A DNA stretch of 64,000 bases from Peltaster fructicola. Taxonomy: Eukaryota > Ascomycota > Dothideomycetes. Under the pieces are notes generated by a model. It had not been told where the DNA came from and did not search any database. It worked only from the letters and a program-made list of their open reading frames with translations. Each line of letters opens with the position of its first letter. Position 1 is the stretch's first letter. Position numbers and translations under genes: made by a program. This document shows positions 33,712 to 44,860 of this stretch, one piece after another. The DNA is taken from NCBI GenBank assembly GCA_001592805.2, contig CP051140.1, forward strand, positions 621,501 through 685,500, given 5' to 3'.

Positions 33712-35997
33712 TCACCTGATCTGCATCTCATTCTCCAGCTTCTCAGAGCAAATGTCGTTCAGGATTTGGCTCTTAACATGACTTGCAGACTGCTTGCATC
33801 CTTTCTTGCCCTCAAGCCAAATCTCATGGAACTTGATGCTGTGATCGCTAGTTGCAATGACAATGCAGTCCTGCTGCTGGCTTTGTATGTCACCTCCAGG
33901 ATATTCAATACCATACAGAGCTCGCTCCTCACCAGGCCAAGCAATCTTAGCCAACTGCTTGCAAGAAGGCCAAGCGAAGACGACAACTCGGTAAGGATGA
34001 TTAGGCTGAGCAAATCCAAGTGTCGCTGCGATCTCCTTGCGCTTGCGATTCCAGATGAGGCTTGTGACCTGTGCCTGACAGTTGATCGTGGCGAGCTTAG
34101 CTCCTGAGTGGGTGTGAAAGAAGTGAATGCATCTGTCGTTCGAGCCGCCACTAGCAGCTAGAAGGCTTGGTTGCCAAGGTGCAAAAGCAATTGCCTTGAC
34201 AGCAGCATTGAGAGTGAAGCATTGCTTCTCTGCACCGGGTAGAACGACAGGCGCGTCAGGTGCTGCGCCAGGCGTTGCCATTCGTGCTGCTTGTGCTCGA
34301 CCAAAGTTGCCTCGTGTACTAGCCAAGGAGTTTCGCTGAAGCTTGTCGTAGTCATATACGAACAGGTTGTTGTCGTTGCTACCGATCGCGACCGTCTCAC
34401 CAAGCGGGCTCCAAGCAATGCCGCAGATCTGCTGCTCGTTGGCCGAGATGATCGTGCGCAGTATCATGCTGCTAGTCCAATCCCAAAGCTCGCACTGATC
34501 CTGATCTGGCCACTCAATCGAGTAGAGCATCACCCTGCCGTTCTCAGTGCCGATGAGCAGCTCCTCGGTCTCGACTTCGATGTTGGCATCCCTGTCTGAC
34601 GTCCGGCGGGCTGTGCGAGGTCGAAAGCTGACGTGCGAGATTGGGTGCGGTTGGTCAACACGCAGGCGTGGAGCCCGCTCTTTCGGATCCCAGAGTGTCA
34701 AGCGTCCATCAGTACGACCGATGGCGAGTATGCTCTTGCCGCCAGTCTCTGAGCTGAATGCCAGGGTTGTGATATGCTTGTAATCTGATGCAAACTTCAT
34801 TGAGTCGATCACACCTGGAACACGAGGACGCCTGCGATCCGACCAAAGATAGACGTTCTTGTCAAGAGCGACCGCAAGGCAGCGTAAAGTGGTGGAATAT
34901 GCAAGCAAGCTGCAGTAGTAGTCTGGCTTCAGCTCTGGTGCGTCGAGAACCTTGAAAGGAAGGGTCGGTAGGTGCTTGGTACGCTTTGCTGCAGCTATTT
35001 ACGATGTCAGTATAAACAAGAGCATGCGAAGGTTGGCCTTACCAATTGGAGGCCTGTTTGTCTGCCACTGACTCTCTATCCAAACAGTCTGCTGTCCAGA
35101 ACGAAGTATGTCGTCCAACGGTAGTGGTCCCTGAGATGTCCAGCCATGGTCAACCTTGATAACCTTGCTAACCTGTTCAAGGTCCATCGCCAATGCAAGC
35201 CGACTGCTCAGCAAGGCAAGCTCGTCAGAGCGTTCTGTTGGAGCTATCACATCAGCATTGTACAGTGGAGCGCTCGTGCCACTGGTGATACGACCGCCGC
35301 GACCATCAGTAGTCGAAATGATGCCTTCCGTGACTGGCACACCAGCGATACTGAACGATGCCATTCCCAGAGCTTGCATCAGAGCGTATTGGATACGTCG
35401 AACACTCGTGCCATGGAGACCATATGGTCTCAGAGGAGGCTCTGGATATCTCGTCACCGCAAAGAACTGATTGAGGCGAACGGAGTGTCGAGGAGTCGGA
35501 GCAAAAGGGTCACTACCAACAATACCGCCGCCAGTCTGCCAGCTCTTGGTCGCCGGCTTCATCAGTGCCAGTCGTTCCTTGGTCGGAGTGTACTGTCGTG
35601 GAGGAACGAAGCGATCAGGATGGTTGATACCTTTGCCTATGTGGCGAGGTCGCAGGATCGAGAAGCAGGTTGCAGATAGACGTGGACGTGGATATAACGG
35701 GCTGGTCTTGGTCGTCTGTGAAGGCGTGCCTTGCTTTACAACGCTTTCTGGTCGATCGTCTCCCTCATCTTCAGTGACCCAAGCATCCTTGTCTAGCTCG
35801 TCATTCACATCGCTGTGACTGTCGATATCACCATCGAACTGTGGAGGGTAGTGACCAGTTGTCGTGGAGAATGCAGTGAGGGCATGCTTGATCGGAGAGG
35901 CCTCGGGACTGGTCAAGGCTGTAGAATCTGTGATGCAGCCGTCGAAGCTGTTGTCGAGATCGCCAGGAGAGCTGATGATCTTATCTTCACTGGCCAT
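33712..35997 (-). CDS. AMA1: Meiotic APC/C activator, Cdc20/Cdh1/Ama1 family
   Basis: WD40 substrate adaptor of the anaphase-promoting complex. Two exons, 35997-35043 and 34994-33712, with a 48-bp intron, give 745 residues. The N-terminal half is acidic and Ser/Pro-rich and carries DRFVPPRQ, the C-box-type motif, near residue 130. After the junction comes LKPDYYCSLLAYS, the standard entry to the propeller, then WD repeats such as CLAVALDKNVYLWSD, LAIGRTDGRLTLWDP, GIAWSPLGETVAIGSNDN and VKAIAFAPWQPSLLAASGG. The protein ends in Ile-Arg, the APC/C-binding tail. The long N-terminus and divergent blades fit Ama1 better than Cdc20 or Cdh1, but Cdh1-like function cannot be excluded. Confidence 0.85.
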
Positions 35998-36327
35998 GTC
36001 AGCGTGTGCTCGCTGTTGTGGATAACAACGGCGGGCGACGGTGGTGGTTCAGAGAATGCTCCATGAGGGCCTCGAAGGAGATATATATGTCCCCTCGTCA
36101 AAGTGAAGTCAGAGTAATATTGATAACTTTCATATGCACCAGCGAGCGAACAATGGATGTTCGCTCACTTCAGTGTCCGATGTCACATGTTGGAGGTGAC
36201 CTTTCGGAGTGGTTGCCACAGCTTGAGATGGCTCCATCCTTGGGGTTGGCTGTTGCCTCTCGCATCATCGCGCATCGTCAGAACGACAAGTGCAGCTCAA
36301 GGCTATGCTGCAGTGCCATCCCTTGTA
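35998..36327. promoter_or_regulatory. Shared divergent promoter AMA1 / BET4
   Basis: Only 330 bp separate the two start codons, so a meiotic regulator and a housekeeping prenyltransferase gene share this space. An ATATATAT tract lies at about 36080-36087, on the AMA1 side. Confidence 0.4.
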
Positions 36328-37561
36328 ATGGCAAGTGTGAGTAGATGGAAGTGTCATGGAGGAAAGAAGTCATGCTGACGTTCGTACAGCATGGTGTTCC
36401 CCGCGCTACTGTCGTCGACAAAAGTGAGGCAGCAAAGGCACGCGAGCGCAAGCAAATTGCCGATTATCGCAATCTCGAGGATGATGCGAGACGGAGGGTG
36501 CGTATATGTAATGTGATTGATATGCAGACTAATAGAATCAGATAAGTTCAAGAGATCTCTCGAGTGATACGTTTGGGATCACAACAGCGTTATTGAGGCA
36601 GAACCCAGAATACTACACGATATGGAACTACCGTCGTGTTATTTTGCAGGACATCCTTGCTAAAGACCTTGCCATACTAGGCGAAGAGTCAACCCAAGAG
36701 CAAGACAGATTGGCAGCTGAGAAGGAAGGCCTGACGCTGCAACAACGGGAGATCTCACTCATCATCAAGGAAGACCTCCAATTTCTTGTTCCGTTACTGC
36801 GACAGTTCCCGAAATGCTACTGGATATGGAACCATCGAGCTTGGCTTCTCAACGAAGCCACTGAGCGGCTTCCCACTGCCACAGCACTGATGTTCTGGCA
36901 GGGTGAGCTTGGCCTGGTCACGAAGATGCTCGGCCTTGACAGCAGGAACTTTCATGGATGGGACTACAGACGGAAATGCATCACAGAGCTCGAACGGCTG
37001 TCTGGCCAGAGCATGGTACTCTCAGAGTTCGAATACACGACAAAGATGATCAAGAGCAATCTGTCGAACTTCTCTGCCTGGCACAATCGAAGTCAGCTTA
37101 TTCCACGGCTACTACGAAATCTAGACGCCGACAGTGGAACAAGACGAAAGCTGTTCGAAGAGGAATTCGAGCTCATTACTACAGCGTTGTATACCGACCC
37201 TTACGACCAGAGTCTGTGGTTCTACCATCAGTATCTCATGTCTACACTAGATGAAGGCTCTCCGACCAACCATCAACAGTATGCGCGGGACACTTCCATA
37301 CTCTCCAACGTTACGAACGAGGACCGCATGCATTATCTGGACCAGGAGCTGGACAGTATCAAAGATATGCTAGACGACGCAGAGGACTGCAAGTACATCT
37401 ACCAGGCTCTGCTAGAGTATGCGGCAAGCTATATGCAGATCGAGGCTGGGAACAAGAAACTATCGACTCAACAGTTGAGAGCGTGGCTGGATGAGCTGAT
37501 GAAGTTGGATCCGTTGAGGGAAGGTCGGTGGCATGATCTAGAGAAGAAGTTGATGCTGTGA
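36328..37561 (+). CDS. BET4: Rab geranylgeranyltransferase alpha subunit
   Basis: Partner of BET2; attaches geranylgeranyl groups to Rab GTPases presented by REP. Three exons: 36328-36336 (nine bases, ATG GCA AGT), 36390-36497 and 36542-37561, with introns of 53 and 44 bp; 378 residues. The spliced N-terminus MASHGVPRATV is the usual fungal start, which supports the tiny first exon. Five PPTA repeats are visible: NPEYYTIWNYRR, FPKCYWIWNHRAW, NFHGWDYRRK, NFSAWHNRSQL and DQSLWFYHQYL. Confidence 0.92.
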
Positions 37562-37696
37562 TGAAGTCCTCAGTATCGGCGGATTATGTAATCATGCAGC
37601 TAATGCTCCAGGGTCCAACATCATATTCTCGATATTTTGTGATTCATCATATCGAGTTTCATCCTCGTCTTGCAGAGCCTTCTCGCATCGATCAAT

Positions 37697-38001
37697 ATGG
37701 ACGCAGAGAACATATATGACGAGATTGAGATAGAGGTAACCACACACTTTCCATACGCACCCCATCGCTGACAAGGTTTCAGGACATGACCTTCGACTCA
37801 GCACTCCAAATGTATCACTATCCTTGTCCCTGCGGCGACCGCTTCGAGATCAACATTGACGACTTGCGAGACGGAGAGGAGATTGCAGTATGCCCGAGCT
37901 GCAGTCTCATGATCAGAGTGATCTTCGATGTGGACGACTTGCCGAAGCCAGATGGTGGCGCCCAGAATGCTGGACAACAGGCCATCGCCACCACCGTCTG
38001 A
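37697..38001 (+). CDS. DPH3: CSL-type zinc-binding protein of diphthamide synthesis
   Basis: Small iron/zinc protein that feeds electrons to the Dph1-Dph2 radical enzyme and supports Elongator. Two exons, 37697-37735 and 37783-38001, across a 47-bp intron; 85 residues, the normal length. The sequence shows [15 protein letters not shown], then the four-cysteine CSL site CPCGDRF and [11 protein letters not shown]. It lies 135 bp after BET4 on the same strand and converges with frataxin. Confidence 0.95.
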
Positions 38002-38454
38002 AACAGAGATGCACACGAAAGAACGCTACAAACAGGCGATGTTGCGGCACATGGTACGAGTATTTGAGACGCTTGAAGGAGACGGACTCGCGAAACACAT
38101 GATACGCATTGTATCAGTGCAGCACTGATATCAGCTCGTCCATTCAGAGCGAGATGCTGGACCTCGACCGGTACAAGAGCAGCCATAGATGCCAGTAAGA
38201 TCAGCGCTCACCGGATCGAGGCCTGACTGCGAGGAGATATGCATTCAGGCCGTCAAAGCAAGCCAGACCAACAGTCGCCGGCGGCATTGGCATAGCATCA
38301 TCCACCGACATTCCGACAGCCTTCACGGTTCTCACACCCGTGCCTACTGCAGAACAATCAGACGAGCATCGACATACCGGCCACGGAGAGCAGGAAACGT
38401 CTCATAAGAAAGGCGAGACCACATATTGTTACAGCTTGTCCATAATCTGAGACC
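38002..38454. other. Convergent 3' region DPH3 / frataxin
   Basis: 453 bp between convergent stop codons; only 3' UTRs are expected. Several short frames cross it, none with a motif. Confidence 0.45.
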
Positions 38455-39155
38455 CTACTCGACAGGATCAGTGCTCTTCTGCGCCAACTGCTTCTCGAGA
38501 TCGCCAACTGTTGCATCAATTCCCAGCTCTTTCCGCAAAAGGTCAGACAGACTGGAACCATCTCTGATGTAGATCCATTCACCAGTACCGCTGCCCTCTT
38601 TCTGGTCCATGCTTTCTCCTGAGATCGACCAGTCATATCGTTTAGGTCCGGTGATGGGGCTGGAGAGCCAGATTTGCTTATTAGGAGGCTGCTTGTTGAT
38701 GACATATGTGCCATTGGGCGGCATTGTGATGGTGAGGACGCCAGCCTGTAGTAATAGTTCAGCAAATAGAACAGCCTTTCGTCCAATCCTGGACATACCG
38801 AGTAGTCAACCTCCACATCATTACGCTGCTCAGCAATCTCCTCTGCCCTTTCGTTTACCTTGTTGATGAATTCGTCGGCATGAAGATGGTATTCCTCGTC
38901 ATCGACAGGTGCCGCTGTACGTGGTTGGGCCGTGTCCACATTCTTTGGAGGTTCCGGATCTTCACTGTGTGGCATCAGGCCAGGGAATCTCCTATTGATG
39001 GCTATCGTGAATGTTCGAGTGTGACTGCTGATCCTGACTGCTGGTACCAACCATGGTGCCTCCAGCGAAGCGTTGCTGAGTGTCTTCGTCCTTGTGACGT
39101 TGCTGACCGCTCGTTTGAGGCCACGAACGACGTGACGACTCGTAGAGCCCGACAT
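38455..39155 (-). CDS. YFH1: Frataxin
   Basis: Mitochondrial iron-binding activator of the Nfs1-Isu1 cysteine desulfurase complex. Two exons, 39155-38799 and 38745-38455, with a 53-bp intron; 215 residues. The first 60-70 residues are rich in Arg, Ser and Thr and lack acids, as in a matrix presequence. The mature part begins with an acidic helix ([19 protein letters not shown]), continues across the junction with [16 protein letters not shown] and contains the invariant [18 protein letters not shown]1, another Fe-S factor, lies 14 kb away. Confidence 0.95.
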
Positions 39156-39366
39156 AGTTTTTGTAGAACTCTGTGATTTGTAAAGAGAAGTGCCAGTGAT
39201 TGGAGGACTAACACTTGTGTGCTGGTTGAGGTCGAAACAAGAGTTGCGTGAGCAAAAGTAATGCTGGCGTCAGTTTCAGGGCATGGCAAGCTTCAAGCTT
39301 TCCCCACACAGATCCACCTGCATGAGCCTCTCCTTGTCTACCAGTCCTTTCTCTACACAACAACGC

Positions 39367-40423
39367 TCAGCTTGTCGACAGCCTCTTCAGCTCTTCGATG
39401 CCAGCCTTCCTAGCTTCCATGTTGAGTGTATCGATCTCGGCACGCACGAAAGGTATCCCCTTTTCCTCCTCTCTCCTCAGTGAGCTGCTCAATCTCGCCC
39501 GGATAGTACACGCGATCGATGCCATCAGCTTTCTCACTCTGTACAACCCTCTGATACAGATAATCCATGCGCTCCTTGAACACCTCGAGCTCCATGAACA
39601 GATCCGGTTTGATCGCCACAAGGAAGTGTCCGACATCCGCTGGCCGACTCGGATCATAAGGGTTTGTGACATGACCTGCGAAAGCACTCCCTGATAGCAC
39701 TCCCGAAAAGACATCCATCATGATGGACAGAGCACTACCCTTTGGTCCTCCCATCGGCAGCATCACTCCTTCTAACGCTGCGGCAGGATCTACAGTCTCT
39801 TTCCCTTCCGCATCCAATGCCCAGCCTGGTGGAATCTGCTCTCCACGGCGAAGAGCTTTGTATATCTTGCCTCTCGCCGCCACGGACGGAGCCATGTCGA
39901 GTATGAAGGGCGGTGACGCTCCAGCCGGTGCACCACACGCAATTGGACTTACACCCATCAGCTTGCTCTTTCCGCCCCATACTGGCAGTGCCGGTGAGCT
40001 ATTGGTAAAGACCAGCGACATCATGCCTGCATCTACTGCTTGTTGTACTAGCCATGCACTCATGCCGAAGTGGTTGCTATGCTTGACACTCGTCATGCCT
40101 ATGCCGAAGACACGTGCCATATCGATAGCCTTTGTCATGCCCATGTGCGCGGCGACGAAGCCAAAGCTGTTATGAGCATCGATCTGTGCCACTACAGGCG
40201 TGATCTCTGTGAGTGTGGGTTGTGCGCGAGCATTGAGGACGCCTTGTCGTATGCGAGTGATATAGCTGGGAAGACGATTGATCCCATGTGTATCGACGCC
40301 ACGGAGGTCTGCGGCTACCAGGCATTGCGCGACGATTACAGCATGCTCACGGGAGACGCCAACTGCAACCAGAAGTCTCTCAGAGAAGGCCTGGGCCTCG
40401 TCGGCCGTGATGATGACCGACAT
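39367..40423 (-). CDS. Ldh2-family malate/L-lactate dehydrogenase, frame break near the end
   Basis: NAD(P)-dependent 2-hydroxyacid dehydrogenase of the Ldh2/MdhD type. Motifs in order: RGVDTHGINRLPSYI, VKHSNHFGMSAWLVQQA, LVFTNSSPALPVWGG and GGPKGSALSIMMDVFSGVLSG. The open frame from 40423 stops at 39410, but the family C-terminus (GIPFVRAEIDTLNMEARKAG) is in another frame and ends at 39367. The switch falls in a GA-rich run at 39457-39479 and needs two bases more or one base less. No splice donor is available there, so this is a real frameshift or a sequencing error. The uninterrupted reading replaces the last 30 or so residues with an unrelated tail of about 20. The substrate could be malate, ureidoglycolate or a sugar acid. 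Confidence 0.82.
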
Positions 40424-40611
40424 CTCGAAATATTAGTTGAGCCTGGAGCTCTAGTAAGAAGAGTCTCTCAGGTGCGACCACGGAATTCAGTCAGCATTTG
40501 CCGATCACGTTCATTGACGAGTTGCAAAATCGTTCGAACACAATCACATCATAGCAAATGGCTACAAACGCTACAATGTAACTCAATGAAGCACCTTGGA
40601 TACGCCTCCGT

Positions 40612-43600
40612 TCAGCTTCCAGTCTCCGTCTCGACTCCTGGCTGTCTGCCATCAAGTCCTCCGGTGACTTTGTGCTTAAGCTTCCTTGCCCCTATGACTG
40701 TCTGGTCCTTGGCAAACTTGAGATTGCGAATAGGACGCCATTGTAGCTTGCCTCTCAGCTTGCGCTCCTCGGTCCTCTTGTTCTGCTTGTCAATATCTGT
40801 CGACGTTCGAGCTGTAGAGTCGAATGTATCATTAGTGCCTGCTGTCCAACCAGACTGCATACTCTTGCGAGAGACTCCATCATGATCAGCGTCCTTGATG
40901 CCGAGATCGTCGTCGGAGTCGTCATCATCATCATCATCGTCGTCGTCGTCGTCTTCATCGTCGTCATTCTCGTTCAATGGCTCATCAACACCAGGCTCTC
41001 GTCGTTTCTTGCCATTCTTGTCCACGTATGCAGCTGGATCATCGCCGAAAGCACCACTCCAATCGGTGCCGGTCTTGCTGAGCCATTTTTGCTTCTCTTC
41101 TGGCGATGCTTCCTTTAGGATATCGCGACCCTCGGTAAGAGACTCATCGTGCAACGTCTGAACACGCTCTGGGAGCTCTTTCTCAACTGCTTGAGTTCGC
41201 ACACCTTCAGCCAAGCAAGCCTCCCAAGTCTCGAACGTCTCACGAGTGTCGCTGTTGACGATAAAGTCTGCGTGGCTGTCGTCCATACCTGCCTTAAACT
41301 GCGCATGAAACTGCAGCCTACCGACCTCCTGTAAGTCCTCAAGGCCGGGGAGATTTCCAGCTGCAACGATCTCATCATTCAGATAGTTTTGTGTTAGACG
41401 GGCAGGCGCTGCCGTACGATAGATTGGGAGATCGAATGCAGTATCCTCGTTATCAATGAGCTCGTTGAGCCACATGATCGCATAAGCATCAGCCTTTCGC
41501 TTGTTGGCGACGTGCAGTTCAAAGATGACTGGACTGCGGTATCTGTACTTCACCGGCAGACGGATCGGTTTGTGGTCATTCTTCTCAGAGGCAGTCTTCA
41601 GGTCCCAGAAGTAACCTGCTTTGCCATCTTCGAGAGCATGACATGCAGATCGGCCAATCTTGTTCATCGAGCCACCAGTACGAAGCTTAATGCGTGCATG
41701 GTGGTCGTAGTTAGTAGCTGTGATCCTGTCACTTTGGAAGATGACAGTACCGACATCCCAGCCAAGCTGTGGTGGAGGAAGACGTGTTTCGACAGATCGG
41801 AATAACAAGCTGATGCGGATACGTCCGAAGCCGATGCCACCATCGAGAGGATACCATCTGGTGACCTGAGATGACGTCTGGAGGATGTCTGTAAGCTTGA
41901 GTGGCACAACTCCAATGATTGGGTCGTGTTCGCGGTTACGTGAGTCCCGCACGGTGACAGTGATGATAGCACTTCTCCAGTCACGGATGAATCGTTCGGT
42001 TCCAGCATTGAAGATAGGCTGACTTGATACTGCCTTGGATCTTGTGCGGTAGACGAGCTCATCGTTGAAAAGGATGGTACAGTAGCTTGTTGGGAGATTC
42101 TTGCCGGTTTCCTCGGTCGTCTCACCATATGGCTTGGCTGGCTGGAATTCGAAACCACTCTTACCAGTGTAGGAACCCTTGACGTTTTCAAGCTCAAGGT
42201 TGACAATCTGATGCACAATGACGGAGACGATACCGCTTGGCCAGAGAGGATCTGGCGGAGTGTGTTGCACAGCATCGTCAGTCACAGTGTTGGCCTGCCC
42301 CTTTTCGTCCTGTAGCGCAGGTTCGTTGCGGAGGGTACTAGGTAGTTCCTTGTTCTTACCATCTGTTCGAAGAGCAGGTCTGAGCTGAGGCTTGCCAAAG
42401 TAACCCACCTCCCAATGGAGCTCACCAGGCATCTCTGAGCCTTCGTCCATACCAGAGAGTCTAGAGACCTGTGGGTACATCTTGCCTGGATGTTGAATCA
42501 TCTTCTGGATACTCAACTCGACCTTGCCGACGATGTCGTCAGCTGAATGACGATCGCTGTCCCACAGCTCGACGCTGAGGTTTTCAGCAGCTGTGACAAG
42601 TTCTGGGGTGACAAGAAGTGCAGTCGTCTCTTCCCAGATAGGGTTGAGGTCGTCGGTGATGACACGAGTGCAGTACATTGGCTTGCCGTATTTGGAGAAA
42701 GACAGGGTGATGTATGGATCACTGCCACCCCATTTGGAGCCACGTCTGTCCTGCTTTGACAGGTCAACAGCTTTGTGAATACGAATCCACAAAACACCAA
42801 GAGCGCTGCAGCAATGTTAGCAAGAGTAAGGCATATATAGTGTGCACGACTTACTGTGTGTCCTTTGTGATATCGTCACCTTGGAGAATGGCGCGCATAT
42901 CGAGACTCATGCTTTTTGGAGCCACATACATGCTAGCAGCCGCACCGATAGCATAGTTGACGAACTGTGAGATCAGTGGAAGATTGAGTAGATTGACTCC
43001 CGTCTCAATCATCGGGATACAGCCGGCCTGTACATGAGGTAGACCCATGAGAGTGAAGGTCAAAGTCTTGAGGAATGGCGGCTCGGGTGTCATGGCCATT
43101 CGCAATCTGACTGTGCCTACCAGGCTCTGCAATTCGACGAAGATAGGCAATGGCACGCCAAACAGACCCTTGATGCCAAGATAGAAGACGAGCTGCATGT
43201 GCATGTTGCGAGCCTTGTCAGAAGTCCGCTTTCCAGATGGTGCGGCATGGTAGGCGAAGGAGACCTCCAAGTTGTAGTACTCACCACCCTCTTCATCGGC
43301 GGCAGCCTCTTGAGGATCCTTGGTCTTCTTGTTCTCCTCGTGGATGGCCTGTTTCATGTCGCCCATCTGATCGTCTGGCAGTGCTCGCAAACTCAGGATC
43401 CTGATTGGGTTTGAGCCCTGGTTGATTTCTGCCACACGCACATTCTCAATGATGCCAGGAACTGATGCCTGCATGACATCTTCCAAAGTGTCTGCGACTG
43501 TTTGAAAAAGGTCAGGATTGACGAGACCCCAAACGATGCCAAGTGCTGTGTTCATCCATTCGACGCTCTCTGGCAGCAGGTTTGCTGTTGCAGTCTGCCC

Positions 43601-44320
43601 TCTTGTCTTCTCGCTGTCCCACTCGACCTCTCTGCCACTTCTCACCACCTCTTTCACCCAAAGGAAGACACCACTGCTGATGCAAGCACCGAGCGGAATC
43701 AGACCAAGAAACTTGCCGCCGAACATCTTGCCGACAACAATAATGCTGGCGAAGATACCGACACACAGCAGCATACCTCTCTCCTCCAATCGTTTGAAAG
43801 TCGGCTCATAACTGACAGAAGGAGTTGGGTGGAACAAGATGTTGGTCTTCTCGCCGTGGATTGGCACATCGGTGGTGCTTCCTTCAGCCAGTGGATCAGG
43901 CGGTGCTGTGACATCCTGGGCTTGCTTGTAGTCCGCCAGACTCTGATGTGGATCCGTCTTGACTGTTGTCTCCTTGCCTAGATTTGCGTTTGGTACTGTG
44001 AGCTTAGGATCCTTCACGGCGTCCATCATCTTGGCATCAACATCCTCAATGACGACCTCCCTACCGGTGACGGGATCTGTCACAGTCTTTCGACTCTTCA
44101 CCTGCTTTTCAGGCTTACCAGCGGAGGTATCGCTGTGTGGGCCGAGTTTCGAATCGATTTCCTTGTCTCGATCTTTCTTGCCTACGTCGAGCTTCGCTAG
44201 CAGTTCATTGACAGTTGGCACCTTATTGTGACCACTGTAGTGACCTCCTGGTGCATGTGTAGGCGGTGGGATGTTCGGTAAAGGCTGTGCTTCGTCGTCA
44301 CTCATTGATGGATCTGCCAT
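40612..44320 (-). CDS. SMP and C2 domain membrane-contact protein (Mug190-like)
   Basis: Two exons: 44320-42855 and 42805-40612 (49-bp intron), about 1,219 residues; an in-frame ATG at 44356 would add 12. A charged N-terminal tail is followed by a hydrophobic hairpin (MLLCVGIFASIIVVGKMFGG and FLGLIPLGACISSGVFLWV), then an SMP-type lipid-transfer domain (starting near ESVEWMNTALGIVWGLVNPD), a first C2 domain (IHKAVDLSKQD, GGSDPYITLSF, LNPIWEETTALL) and a second (VSVIVHQIVNLELENVKG). The layout matches fission yeast Mug190 and tricalbin-type tethers of the ER to the plasma membrane. The C-terminus has an Asp-rich run and a basic end. Confidence 0.85.
40908..40966 (-). repeat. Trinucleotide run encoding poly-Asp
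   Basis: A (GAT/GAC)n tract read on the minus strand encodes an almost pure run of aspartates inside the C-terminal tail of the SMP/C2 protein. Mixed GAT and GAC codons suggest selection for acidity or age rather than a fresh expansion. Confidence 0.85.
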
Positions 44321-44860
44321 GTTTCCGTGCTGCCACAGAGTTGGCTGTTCAGTCAAAGCTCCGGAAAGGGCAATGTAGGAGAGAGGGTGACAGCTGTCGA
44401 GTGTGTCGAAAGGACAGAAGCTGTCTCGAGAAAAGCATGTATCTGCAACCGCGTGCCGCGTGTGTGCCCAGTTCGATCATTGAAGGCATGACGTAAGTGA
44501 CAATGTGGAAGCGATCCTGCCTGCACGCGTTTCATGTAGCCGCAAATCTACTGGCTGTAGAGGATCGACGATCAACAGCGTGGCAGCAGTGCACAGCAAC
44601 CACAGACCTGACTCATATGTGAAGATATTGGCTGAGAATGCTATCGAGAGTCCCGCCATGGCTAGCTAATGATGCTTTCGAGCTCCTGAAAGGTTTTTAA
44701 AACACATTTCAAGGCTCAATGGCACTGTTATGATCGCGACCTCTTCATCGCATCCCCGCAATGTGCCGGAGAGATGACACGCATGAAGCTCAACGTCGAA
44801 TGAGAATGGGCTCACATTTGATCGAGGTGACATAACGCCCAGCAGTGTGACACAGCGACA
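44321..44860. promoter_or_regulatory. Divergent intergenic region Mug190-like / nagA
   Basis: 540 bp between divergent starts, with no supported gene. An AT-rich patch (TTTTTAAAACACATTT) at about 44693-44708 is the only core-promoter-like sequence. Confidence 0.4.

Noticed and set aside
41115-43981. Several plus-strand frames of 70-160 codons opposite the SMP/C2 gene
   Set aside because: They are antisense shadows of a long conserved gene and show no family features.
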